Program-made: the position numbers and the translations under genes | Notes under the pieces: model-generated | The model's input: the letters and a program-made list of their open reading frames with translations, nothing else | Told to the model about the DNA's origin: nothing | The model's database searches: none | Part shown: in pieces, positions 1 to 7,867 of the stretch | How positions within the stretch are numbered: position 1 is the first letter of the stretch | How the letters are laid out: each line of letters opens with the position of its first letter | Assembly: GCA_003229495.1 (NCBI GenBank) | Contig: QIEB01000634.1 | Location: forward strand, 1-21,252 | Direction of reading: 5' to 3' | Length of the DNA: 21,252 bases | DNA from: Flammeovirgaceae bacterium | GTDB lineage: Bacteria; Bacteroidota; Bacteroidia; Cytophagales; Cyclobacteriaceae

Positions 1-1
1 C

Positions 2-400
2 ATCGATATCATTTGCCTTAAGAAGGTACCGATCGTAAAAGCTACCCTAAATGGTAAAACCGCATACTTCGTACTGGATTCCGGATCGGACGTGTCCCTT
101 TTACATAAACTGGATGCCTTCGATTATTCATTTTCACCAAAAAAACGGGCCACAAAATCAATAATAGGTATTACCGGCGGAAATCAGTCATTGCATGAAG
201 TCCCTGAAGCAGTACTGCATTTGGCCGGGCATAATTTGCAGACGCAGTTTTATGCTACTGATCTTTCCATCGTGGTGGAAGCGCTGACCATTAGCACTGG
301 AATAGCTGTATCAGGCATTATTGGCATTGATCTGATGCGCAAATACGGATTTGAGATCGATTATGTGAATGAAAAACTATTCCTGGACACTGACTATTAA
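2..400 (+). CDS. Retropepsin-like aspartic protease, type A copy 1 (A1), 5' partial
   Basis: The frame is open from base 2, so the true start and any signal peptide lie before the window; a GTG at 92 is only an internal codon. The visible 132 residues hold the retropepsin active-site motif Asp-Ser-Gly-Ser (Asp codon 77-79) preceded by hydrophobic YFVL, and near the C-terminus a GIIGIDLM segment, the usual second glycine-rich element of this fold. There is one catalytic Asp motif, so by family knowledge it should act as a homodimer. It is clearly homologous to A2 (7150-7644): shared stretches include the run around CLKKVPI, LNGKTAYF, FYATDLS and YGFEIDY. By analogy with A2 it is probably exported to the periplasm. 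It lies upstream of HTCS1 but is separated from it by a terminator, so it is probably transcribed alone. The natural substrate is unknown. Confidence 0.85.
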   Translation: MDIICLKKVPIVKATLNGKTAYFVLDSGSDVSLLHKLDAFDYSFSPKKRATKSIIGITGGNQSLHEVPEAVLHLAGHNLQTQFYATDLSIVVEALTISTGIAVSGIIGIDLMRKYGFEIDYVNEKLFLDTDY

Positions 401-527
401 CCCTCCTGGAGCAAATGATACGATTCTGGCACCATTTGACACATTTCCGGTAGAGAAATGGGGGCCATTGATGCAATTTGCATAGGTAAGGTTTAGAAAC
501 TAGCTGGTTTTTATTGTAGTATATTAG

Positions 528-562
528 ATTCCAGGGAGGTAGAGTTCCCTGGAATTTTTTTT
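528..562 (+). terminator. Intrinsic terminator downstream of A1
   Basis: A perfect 10-bp stem (ATTCCAGGGA at 528-537 with TCCCTGGAAT at 546-555) has an 8-nt loop and runs into eight T residues (555-562). It sits 128 nt after the A1 stop and should end A1 transcription before HTCS1. A2 has an equivalent structure at about the same distance from its stop. Confidence 0.9.
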
Positions 563-933
563 AACCCTTCATCGATGGGGAAATTATCCCCTTCCTCCCG
601 CCTACTGGCGGGACCTGACCCTAAGCTAACCCAAAGATAATTTCAAGATCTCATGTGGGTCCGCCAATCTTCGCACCAAACTAAATTCAAAAGATGCAGC
701 TAGCCGAAGATTTGGGGTTGGGCCAGTGAGTAGGGTAACTACGAATTTATTCTGGTCGCTCAAGAACATCAATTGAGGGTTACTTATATCATTAAACTTT
801 ACTTACAAAAAGGAGTTCTGTAAAAACTAATTATAGGCGGTTTAAAAAATGCTTAAAACGGTATTGCAATTAATGGTATCTGTCTGACAATCTGGGTAAT
901 ATATGTAAGAGATAATTGAATTCGTGTTTTAAT
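563..933. other. Intergenic region upstream of HTCS1 with small hairpins
   Basis: No gene is seen between the A1 terminator and HTCS1. The stretch carries several short stem-loops: GGGGA/TCCCC around 577-591, a 6-bp CCCGCC-TACT-GGCGGG hairpin at 597-612, and a wider pair AATCTTCG (666-673) with CGAAGATT (705-712). It presumably holds the HTCS1 promoter, but I could not identify a convincing Bacteroidota -33/-7 promoter. The hairpins could be a structured leader or simply repeat debris. Confidence 0.5.
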
Positions 934-3900
934 ATGATTATATTATATCGTCTAGACAGGATTCGAATCGATCAAAAGCTACTCATACCTCAAAAACCAA
1001 GTTTGAGGCAACCAAAACATTATGTCGTGAGATTGCTCATCCAGCTATCTATTCTTTTTGTTTCCCTTGGGTTGTACGCCCAGCCACAACTGCAGTTTGA
1101 TCATTTAGAATTAAAAAATAACAACGCGCGGGTCATGATTCAGGACCGTGAAGGATTCATGTGGTTTGGAACAGATGTGGGGCTGCTCCGATATGACGGA
1201 TATGAATTTAAAGAATATGCCACCAATCCATATGATTCCACGGGATATAATGGAGGAAGAATTGATAGGTTAATTGAAGATCATAAAGGCAATTTATGGT
1301 TTAGTGGAATGAATGACCGTGGCTTGTACAGATTCGACCCAGCTACCGAACAATTTACTCACTATGAATACCACCCGGAAGACTCCGGTTCCATAAATAC
1401 GAACAGTGTAACCGGCATTTTTGAAGATAGTCAAAACCGTCTATGGATTGGTACCCGCACCGGGCTTAACCTATATTACCCGGACACCGAAAGCTTCATG
1501 CAATTTGTACATAATAGTGATACCAGTGGTTATGGTAATGCAGTGGTGGAAATATTTGAATATCAACAAGATGAGTTCTGGTTGAGTGTTAGTACGGGAC
1601 TGCTAAAATTCAATGCCCGGACCTACAGTTTTGAAGATTGGCCAGAAAAATTCGAAAATTTTCCTCAAGACGGTTATTGGAGATTCTACAGAGACTATAG
1701 CGGTCAGATCTGGGCAACTGCCCCGAAACTTCATAAATATGACAGTATATCCAAGCGCTTCATTCCTGTCCATTTCACCAATACCACAGAAGATGTTTAT
1801 ACTTATGGAATAACTGGAGACAAACATGGCCAATTATTCACAAAAGCAGACGTACCTGGAAATAGTGGAATAGCAATAATCGACACCAGAACCGATCAGA
1901 TTCATCAATTTTTTCCAAAACTTGATGACCCTTACTCCCTTAAGGATGGAGGACTTAATTTAAACCTGTTTATCGATCGTTCTGGCATTTTGTGGACTAA
2001 TTATATGGCCAGTTCTGGATCCGGGAGTACTGTAACCTTGTATAATCCGAATAAAGTTATTAGGCATTATGTGGATTATCTTCCAATCAGGAATCGAACA
2101 AATGATTTAGTAATTCCATCTATTCATATTGATGATTCAACAAATGTATGGATTGGCACACAGACAAGTGCACTAATCAAATATAATCCAATAAATAAAA
2201 CTTCTAGTCAGTATTTGTTCGATCCGGAGCGAGAAGGCATTCTAAACGCGATTAATGCTATCTTCCAGGATAAATTCGGTATTCTTTGGGTAGGGGGCTG
2301 GAATTCAGGTATTTATAAGTTGGAACCGGCTACAGGTAAATGGAAGAATTATAAAAATGAGTTTGAAAAGCATGGACTGGCAGTGGACGGTATTGGTAAA
2401 ATTTATGAAGATTCAAACGGTTATTTGTGGATAGGTCATCTAGGTAGTTTTACGGGTATTGTCCTTAATAGATTGAAGCTTAACAGCGCATCTGGTTTTG
2501 ACCGAGAGTTTGTAACCTACGACTATTTCCGATATAGCTTGGACGGGAAAAGAACTATAAGCGATTTCAGAGTTTCGGCCATTAATGAAGACAGCTATGA
2601 CAATCTCTGGATAGGCACCGCCAAGGGACTCAATAAGTATGTTCCGGTTACCAATGATTTTGATGTATTTCTTCCCCAGAAAGGCATAATCTCTTTGTTT
2701 ACCGACCGTTCCGGTAATCTTTGGGTTGGAACCCTTTCAGGACTTTTTAAAGCAAATCGAGAGAATTTGATAGACAACGTAACATTTAAAAGGATTGATA
2801 TAGTCGAAAATTTAGTTGGCAGGTGGGCAGGTATTTTTCATGAAGACAAGCAAGGAAATCTCTGGGGGGCTATAGACAACAAAATACTCAGATTTAATCC
2901 TACAACTGGTTCCTACAAGATTTATGATGAAGGAGACGGTGTATTGATCAAAGAAATATCCGGTGTATCAGTTTCCAATGGATTAGTAGCCATAGGTGGC
3001 ACTAACGGGTTTGTTGTTCTTCATCCTGATAGTTTAAAAGAAAATTCCTTCATTCCCCCAGTGGTATTTACGGATTTTCAAATTTCCAATCTTTCTGTTA
3101 CTCTTAAAGACAACCTTGATGGAAAACCAATTTTAACCAAGGTGATCAATCACACTGAGAAAATCACCCTTCCTTATGGTCAAAACTTCAGCTTTAAATA
3201 CGCAGCACTTAACTTTACCAATACCCCAAAAAATCTATATTCCTACCAACTGGAAGGTTTTGATGAAGAGTGGAGCCCAGCCAGTACCACCCGCACCGCT
3301 ACTTTTACCAATCTGTGGGAAGGCGATTATACATTTCGGGTCAAAGGCTCCAACAATGACGGGGTGTGGAATGAAGAAGGCGCTTCCCTTCAAATAACTA
3401 TTCTACCACCCATCTGGCGCTCCTGGTGGGCCTACTCCGTATATGCGCTGGTCTTTTTAAGTGTATTGACAGGGGGGTTCCGGTTTTTTATTGTTCGTGA
3501 ACGTCTCCAAGGAGACCTCAAACTGGAGCATTTGGAATTGGAAAAAGCCCAGGAGATGGACCAGATGAAGACTCAGTTCTTTACCAATGTCTCGCATGAG
3601 TTCCGCACACCCTTAACGCTTATTTTGGGTCCCCTGAAGCAAATGTATGAAGGTACTTTTAAAGGGGATGTACATACCGTCATTGGTGTGATGATTCGTA
3701 ATAGCAAAAGATTGTTGCAGTTGATTAACCAATTGCTGGACTTCAGTAAACTTGATTCCGGAGCGGTTACTCTGCAGGTTTCTGAGGGAGATTTAGTGGA
3801 GTTTGTACGCACCATGTTCTCCACTTTTGAATCCACCGCTCAAAGCCGAGAAATTCGCTATATATTTCAAAGTAATGTCAGTTCTTTGCCAACATACTTT

Positions 3901-5142
3901 GAACGGGATAAACTCGAAAAAGTGATCATCAATTTACTGAGCAATGCCTTTAAGTTCACCAGAAATGAAGGGTCCATCGAATTGACCATAAGTAAAGACA
4001 TTAAGAACCCTGAGGTGGATAAAGGAGAAGGATTGATAGAGATTCGTATTGAAGATAACGGCAGCGGTATTGATGCTGATAAGCTGCCACACATTTTTGA
4101 ACGCTTTTACCAGGCTGATCCTTCATCTACCCGGCAACAAGAGGGCACCGGTATTGGTTTGGCACTAGCTAAGGAGCTGGTCGAACTACACTATGGTTCT
4201 ATCAGGGCTACCAGCAAAAAAGGAGAAGGTACGGCTTTTATCATTCATCTGCCTTTGGGAAGGTCGCATCTTAATGACACTGAGGTGGTAATTAGAACAG
4301 GCTATCAACCCATTGACACCACTGCCGTAGAAGCCTTGCCTGATGGTTCGACCCTACCCTTGAAAGGGGAAAATGAAAACGGAGCGCTTCCACTGGTATT
4401 GATCATTGATGACAATAAGGATATGCGTTTATATTTGATGGAAGTGCTTTCAGAGGATTATCGGTTGGCAGAGGCTTCTAATGGGCAGGAAGGTTTGGAA
4501 TATGCACTGGAACATATGCCTGACCTGATACTTAGTGACGTAATGATGCCGGAAATGGACGGCTATGAATTGTGTCAAAAACTAAAAACCAATGAACATA
4601 CCAGTCATATACCGGTGGTCTTACTAACTGCCAGGGCTGGAGATGAGGCCAAATTGGAAGGACTTGAGACCGGTGCAGATGACTATGTAACCAAGCCCTT
4701 TAGCGCGGTAGAGTTAAAAGCCCGGGTACAGAACCTGATCGAATTGAGACAAAAACTAAGAGAGAGATACAGTAGCGATATTTCACTATTACCTAAGGAC
4801 ATTGCCATCACCTCAGTTGATGAACGATTTCTGCAAAGGGCATTAGACATAGTGGAAATCCATCGATCAGAAACAGATTTTAATGCAGAGGATTATGCTA
4901 AGGAAATAGGCATGAGCCGCTCTCAACTGCACCGAAAACTAGGGGCCCTGACCGGTCAGACCACCAGCGAATTTATCCGTTGCTACCGATTAAACTATGC
5001 CCGGCAGTTGATTGAAAAAGACTTTGGCAATATGGCCCAGGTAACCTATGAGTGTGGGTTTACCAGCCCCTCCTATTTTACCGTGTGTTTTAAAAAGCAG
5101 TTTGGGAAATTACCTTCAGAGTACGCCAAGGACGTACTCTGA
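934..5142 (+). CDS. Hybrid two-component system regulator HTCS1 (propeller sensor, kinase, receiver, AraC output)
   Basis: This is a one-protein signalling chain of the HTCS type. A periplasmic sensor is expected to drive the cytoplasmic kinase, receiver and DNA-binding domain. Numbered from ATG 934 (1402 residues): signal segment about 30-49; about a dozen propeller repeats with LW(I/V)G-type cores, roughly 60-710; Y_Y_Y domain about 747-824; transmembrane helix about 830-853; HisKA with His888 in SHEFRTP; HATPase with N-box Asn1000/Asn1004, Asp1041 in the G1 box and GTGIGLA from 1071; receiver with phospho-acceptor Asp1202 in SDVMMPEMDG; AraC-type HTH about 1315-1402. All key catalytic residues are present. 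The start is uncertain. A TTG at 916 extends the frame. A TTG at 1003 aligns codon for codon with the TTG that begins HTCS2, and would put the signal peptide at the N-terminus. It is flanked by retropepsin-like genes rather than the usual SusC/SusD genes, so its ligand is unknown. Confidence 0.95.
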   Translation: MIILYRLDRIRIDQKLLIPQKPSLRQPKHYVVRLLIQLSILFVSLGLYAQPQLQFDHLELKNNNARVMIQDREGFMWFGTDVGLLRYDGYEFKEYATNPYDSTGYNGGRIDRLIEDHKGNLWFSGMNDRGLYRFDPATEQFTHYEYHPEDSGSINTNSVTGIFEDSQNRLWIGTRTGLNLYYPDTESFMQFVHNSDTSGYGNAVVEIFEYQQDEFWLSVSTGLLKFNARTYSFEDWPEKFENFPQDGYWRFYRDYSGQIWATAPKLHKYDSISKRFIPVHFTNTTEDVYTYGITGDKHGQLFTKADVPGNSGIAIIDTRTDQIHQFFPKLDDPYSLKDGGLNLNLFIDRSGILWTNYMASSGSGSTVTLYNPNKVIRHYVDYLPIRNRTNDLVIPSIHIDDSTNVWIGTQTSALIKYNPINKTSSQYLFDPEREGILNAINAIFQDKFGILWVGGWNSGIYKLEPATGKWKNYKNEFEKHGLAVDGIGKIYEDSNGYLWIGHLGSFTGIVLNRLKLNSASGFDREFVTYDYFRYSLDGKRTISDFRVSAINEDSYDNLWIGTAKGLNKYVPVTNDFDVFLPQKGIISLFTDRSGNLWVGTLSGLFKANRENLIDNVTFKRIDIVENLVGRWAGIFHEDKQGNLWGAIDNKILRFNPTTGSYKIYDEGDGVLIKEISGVSVSNGLVAIGGTNGFVVLHPDSLKENSFIPPVVFTDFQISNLSVTLKDNLDGKPILTKVINHTEKITLPYGQNFSFKYAALNFTNTPKNLYSYQLEGFDEEWSPASTTRTATFTNLWEGDYTFRVKGSNNDGVWNEEGASLQITILPPIWRSWWAYSVYALVFLSVLTGGFRFFIVRERLQGDLKLEHLELEKAQEMDQMKTQFFTNVSHEFRTPLTLILGPLKQMYEGTFKGDVHTVIGVMIRNSKRLLQLINQLLDFSKLDSGAVTLQVSEGDLVEFVRTMFSTFESTAQSREIRYIFQSNVSSLPTYFERDKLEKVIINLLSNAFKFTRNEGSIELTISKDIKNPEVDKGEGLIEIRIEDNGSGIDADKLPHIFERFYQADPSSTRQQEGTGIGLALAKELVELHYGSIRATSKKGEGTAFIIHLPLGRSHLNDTEVVIRTGYQPIDTTAVEALPDGSTLPLKGENENGALPLVLIIDDNKDMRLYLMEVLSEDYRLAEASNGQEGLEYALEHMPDLILSDVMMPEMDGYELCQKLKTNEHTSHIPVVLLTARAGDEAKLEGLETGADDYVTKPFSAVELKARVQNLIELRQKLRERYSSDISLLPKDIAITSVDERFLQRALDIVEIHRSETDFNAEDYAKEIGMSRSQLHRKLGALTGQTTSEFIRCYRLNYARQLIEKDFGNMAQVTYECGFTSPSYFTVCFKKQFGKLPSEYAKDVL

Positions 5143-5144
5143 AG
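5114..5144 (+). other. 12-bp hairpin spanning the HTCS1 stop codon
   Basis: CTTCAGAGTACG (5114-5125) and CGTACTCTGAAG (5133-5144) are perfect inverse complements around a 7-nt loop, and the TGA stop (5140-5142) lies in the right arm. No T-run follows, so it is not a standard intrinsic terminator. It may protect the 3' end of the mRNA or act as a weak terminator. The equivalent place in HTCS2 does not keep the symmetry. Confidence 0.7.
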
Positions 5145-5510
5145 TTATTGAAATATCTCTGGCATCATATGGAACATTTCTGGTAGTCAAAGAACCAAAA
5201 CATGAGTTCCTTGTTTTATCAAAACTATTAAAATGAATTGGGATTAATGTAGGGTTTTAGTAGTTTTGAATTTTTAGTGACTAGTTGACTTGTGACTTAA
5301 AAGTGAAACCCGAGGCCTGAACCCTGACACAATAAGAGAACACCCATGCGCCACGCGCCTTGCATCATTGGACACATCTCTTGTATTGTTGAAAATACCC
5401 TCTAAATCTTCACAACACTTCTTGCATCCTTTGCCAAACCCCTGGTAGATAAAGGTTAGGGCTAGTAGTACCTTTAATTACTGCCTTTCAGATAATTAAA
5501 ACCTGCTATC
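5145..5510. other. Intergenic region between HTCS1 and B1
   Basis: No convincing gene is seen. It holds the motif variants TGACACAATA (5325-5334) and GGACACATCT (5370-5379), related to the TGACACATTT boxes elsewhere in the modules. It also holds a GC-rich CCACGCGCC (5351-5359) that recurs inverted after B1 at 6078-6086. The B1 promoter should lie in the last 100 bases but no clear consensus was found. Confidence 0.5.
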
Positions 5511-6014
5511 ATGAAACCTCTTAACCTAATTATCCCGGCTTTGTTCATTGGAATGTTCTTATCAACTCAGGTCCACGCCAGTAACCTGTTGACTGACTCC
5601 ACATCTGTTGAAACAGCTCATCATGTAGACCTATTTGCCTCTGGCAATTGCCTGATGCTAAAATGTCAATTAAACGGAAAACCAGCCTACTTCCTGATTG
5701 ACACCGGGGCAAGTTTTACTATCCTGCACAGTAAATCTGCCAAAAGCTATGGTTTCGATGTCCTAGAGAGAAAAGGACTGAAAACTACTGGTTTTGGTGG
5801 CTCAGCATCTACCGCAAAAATAGCCATTGGCGCTGATCTTGAATTTAACCATCGGAAGCTTTCTATGGGTTACCTGGCCCAAGACCTTACCAAAATGATC
5901 AGACTTATACAAAGCTCAACAAACATTAGAATTGCAGGTATTATCGGTACTGATCTTCTGAAAAGATATGGATGCAGGGTGGATTTTGGGAATAAGGTGC
6001 TGGTGCTTAGTTAA
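5511..6014 (+). CDS. Secreted retropepsin-like aspartic protease, type B copy 1 (B1)
   Basis: The product has 167 residues with a hydrophobic N-terminal signal sequence (about 1-24, ending near VHAS), so it is probably periplasmic or secreted. The catalytic motif is Asp64-Thr65-Gly66-Ala67, followed by a flexible region and GIIGTDLL at 143-150, the second conserved retropepsin element. A single Asp motif and a short domain imply a homodimer by family knowledge. Type B differs from type A in having DTGAS followed by LHSKSAK, and in the ending KRYGCRVDFGNK. It lies 368 nt after HTCS1 on the same strand, so it probably has its own promoter. Its closest relative here is B2 (9886-10374). Whether it cleaves a peptide, a lipoprotein or part of the HTCS sensor cannot be read from sequence. 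Confidence 0.88.
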   Translation: MKPLNLIIPALFIGMFLSTQVHASNLLTDSTSVETAHHVDLFASGNCLMLKCQLNGKPAYFLIDTGASFTILHSKSAKSYGFDVLERKGLKTTGFGGSASTAKIAIGADLEFNHRKLSMGYLAQDLTKMIRLIQSSTNIRIAGIIGTDLLKRYGCRVDFGNKVLVLS

Positions 6015-6128
6015 AGTAGAATTGTAAGCTTGCACAAAGTTCATAATTGATTTAGAAAAAGCTGGTGCGAGACGCTTGGCGCGTGGAGCCTGGAAGTGAA
6101 AGCTGAATAATACATGAGATCACTCCCA

Positions 6129-6362
6129 CTATCTGGATTTGACAGTTTCGAAATACAAAAGCATTAGATCCTTTTCGTCGATGGCAACTGTTGACAAAGT
6201 CCTTCCATTTTTATCCGAGAATTCCACTTCAAATACGTTCTCGTCTAACATTTCAACAATGGTTCCCACTTGCCCTTTCACCAACCCATAATCGGCAAGA
6301 TCAATCAACAATGCTACAGTGTCTAAAGTGTCTAAAGTGTCTAAAGTTTTAAAGTGTGTCAT
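6129..6362 (-). CDS. DUF4926-like small protein
   Basis: The product has 77 residues. The core DLADYGLVKGQVGTIVE, then FEVEFSDKNGRT and a final acidic/hydrophobic segment, matches my recollection of the DUF4926 family, a small SH3-like beta fold of unknown function. It starts 4 nt after the stop of the DUF6883-like gene on the same strand, so the two are almost certainly cotranscribed. Oddly, the N-terminus contains a threefold 9-bp repeat in frame that encodes Leu-Asp-Thr three times, just before the conserved core; the family normally has a single such segment. There is no signal peptide, so it should be cytoplasmic. DUF6883/DUF4926 neighbours recur in bacteria as far as I recall, but a toxin-antitoxin role is only a guess. 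Confidence 0.75.
   Translation of the reverse strand: MTHFKTLDTLDTLDTVALLIDLADYGLVKGQVGTIVEMLDENVFEVEFSDKNGRTLSTVAIDEKDLMLLYFETVKSR
6318..6344 (-). repeat. 9-bp tandem repeat, three copies, inside the DUF4926-like gene
   Basis: Three perfect plus-strand copies of agtgtctaa (6318-6326, 6327-6335, 6336-6344) are followed by a partial fourth. In the minus-strand reading frame each unit encodes Leu-Asp-Thr, so gain or loss of units keeps the frame. Confidence 0.9.
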
Positions 6363-6366
6363 TTCA

Positions 6367-6705
6367 TTAGTCGCTAATATAGCAAGTTATTAATCTGGGA
6401 AAATCCTCTTGATCTTTAACCATCCAAACAGTAATTACCTCAGCCTCGTAAGCTAAATTACGAATTCTTACTGGAACAGTGTATCGTTTGCCATATTTAT
6501 CTCTGATTCCATCGACAACTTTATTCTGGGTTATTTGAAATAATATTTGACTTTTAAGAACCTCAGCATCACTAATGTTCATTCCTAGTGCACTATTAAA
6601 CACTCTCGCCTTGTCCTTCCCTGTTGGATGACTAGAACTCAGACAATAATCCCTGAGTTTTTCAATTTCTATGATAGCCTGTTCATAATTTGGAAGTAAT
6701 CTCAT
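6367..6705 (-). CDS. DUF6883-like protein
   Basis: The product has 112 residues from ATG 6705; an in-frame ATG at 6750 would add 15 residues. I prefer 6705 because family members, as I remember them, begin just before the Leu-Pro-Asn-(Y/A)-E segment seen here at MRLLPNYEQA. Recognisable family features are EKLRDYCLSSSHPTGKDKA near the N-terminus, a YGKRYTVPV segment, and the ending VWMVKDQEDFPRLITCY. No signal peptide or membrane segment is present. It is the first gene of a two-gene minus-strand operon with the DUF4926-like gene. The function is not established. DUF6883 has been found as a domain of toxin-like proteins as far as I recall, which makes a toxin/partner pair conceivable but unproven. 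The pair interrupts the two protease-HTCS modules. Confidence 0.72.
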   Translation of the reverse strand: MRLLPNYEQAIIEIEKLRDYCLSSSHPTGKDKARVFNSALGMNISDAEVLKSQILFQITQNKVVDGIRDKYGKRYTVPVRIRNLAYEAEVITVWMVKDQEDFPRLITCYISD

Positions 6706-6750
6706 CCGGATTGGGGTATATGATGTAAGTCTATTAATTGGTAGTCCCAA

Positions 6751-7149
6751 ATCCTGACTTGTAACATAATGAAATTTACCAGGCTATATGATCAAAATAG
6801 TTATTAATCTAGAGATTGCTTCGCGCTGGGTGCATAGTGCCTGCATGCCCATTTGAGCTTTTAAAATTATCATTGGGTTAGTGTTGATCACGCCGAAGGC
6901 GTGAAAGAGGATAATTTTCCGGAGCGAAAAGGGCATGCGAGGGCAATGCCTGTCACTAAAGCTTGGAGCGTCAGTAACAAGTAACCAGAAACCAGCTACT
7001 GGTTTAACAGATTTTGACACATTTTTAACATTTCCAATACCTCTGGCTGTCAGGGCCTGAAGCAAATTGACATACAAAGACCCAATGCTGAAAGAACGGT
7101 GTAGAGGTTTATTCTATGTTTACTAGTGAACACTTTAAACATATACACC
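6751..7149. other. Intergenic region between the DUF6883 pair and A2
   Basis: No convincing gene is seen. The minus-strand open frame at 6784-7077 has no domain-like composition. It holds two small hairpins: CACGCC-GAA-GGCGTG at 6889-6903 and AAACCAG-CTA-CTGGTTT at 6989-7005. A TGACACATTT box follows at 7015-7024, about 125 nt upstream of the A2 start. A TTGACA occurs at 7067-7072 but lacks a well-spaced partner. Confidence 0.5.
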
Positions 7150-7644
7150 ATGAAACGTTCCATTAAAAAGCTCTTTTTGTTGTTACTATTAGTAGGCAGC
7201 CTGGTAGAAGCTATGGCACTTGGTCCCGCCACAGATCGATATTCAATAGATATAGTTTGTCTGAAAAAAGTACCGATCATTGAAGTAAAGCTTAACGGCA
7301 AAACTGCCTACTTTATTCTGGACTCCGGATCGGATATATCACTGCTGAACAATAAAGAACTGACCAAATATGCTTTTTCCTTGAAAAATAGGGCAACCAA
7401 GGACATTAAAGGTATTTCGGGCGAACGTAAAGCCGTTTATGAGGTTTTAGGTTTGCATCTTCAAGCTGCTGACCAATTACTGGAAACTACGTTTTATGCC
7501 ACCGACCTGTCCCCTCTGGTCGGTGCTCTTCTTAACAGTACTCAAATTTTGATTTCCGGCATTATTGGAATGGACCTTATGAGGGCTTATGGATTTGAAA
7601 TCGACTACCGGAATAAGAAATTGTACCTGGGCCCTGCTTCTTAA
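7150..7644 (+). CDS. Secreted retropepsin-like aspartic protease, type A copy 2 (A2)
   Basis: The product has 164 residues from ATG 7150. I chose this over the upstream GTG at 7126 because MKRSIKKLFLLLLLVGSL is a typical signal peptide start. The signal sequence ends near residue 22-25, so the protein should be exported. The catalytic motif is Asp58-Ser59-Gly60-Ser61, and the C-terminal GIIGMDLM segment completes the retropepsin pattern. It keeps the same characteristic segments as A1 (CLKKVPI, LNGKTAYF, FYATDLS, YGFEIDY). It lies upstream of the decayed HTCS2 and ends in its own terminator at 7759, as A1 does. The reading frame is intact and the catalytic residues are kept even though the neighbouring regulator is dead, which suggests A2 may still function, perhaps under HTCS1. 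Confidence 0.88.
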   Translation: MKRSIKKLFLLLLLVGSLVEAMALGPATDRYSIDIVCLKKVPIIEVKLNGKTAYFILDSGSDISLLNNKELTKYAFSLKNRATKDIKGISGERKAVYEVLGLHLQAADQLLETTFYATDLSPLVGALLNSTQILISGIIGMDLMRAYGFEIDYRNKKLYLGPAS

Positions 7645-7758
7645 AGAAAAGAACCATCAGATGCAACGTATTTAACAATATCTGACACATTTGTAAAAGG
7701 ATAAGTCTTGAATTGTTTGAATATTTGATTCTCAACATTAACAGTTTTATTTACAGGA

Positions 7759-7793
7759 AAATCTGGGGGTAGGTAGCTTCTCCCGGATTTTTC
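7759..7793 (+). terminator. Intrinsic terminator downstream of A2
   Basis: AAATCTGGGGG (7759-7769) pairs with CTCCCGGATTT (7780-7790) over 11 positions, two of them G-U, with a 10-nt loop and a T-run at 7788-7792. It lies 114 nt after the A2 stop, mirroring the arrangement after A1. Confidence 0.8.
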
Positions 7794-7867
7794 TATTAAG
7801 GATAAATTATCCGTATATTATACTACTAATAATCTCCAGTTTCGTAGCTCATCATCACTCAACCAGT

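Noticed and set aside
6318..6344. CRISPR-like array
   Set aside because: The 9-bp units are contiguous with no spacers and lie in a reading frame; it is a simple tandem repeat.
6784..7077. Minus-strand 97-codon open frame between DUF6883 and A2
   Set aside because: Its translation has no domain-like pattern or signal peptide and crosses intergenic hairpins; it looks like chance reading of spacer DNA.
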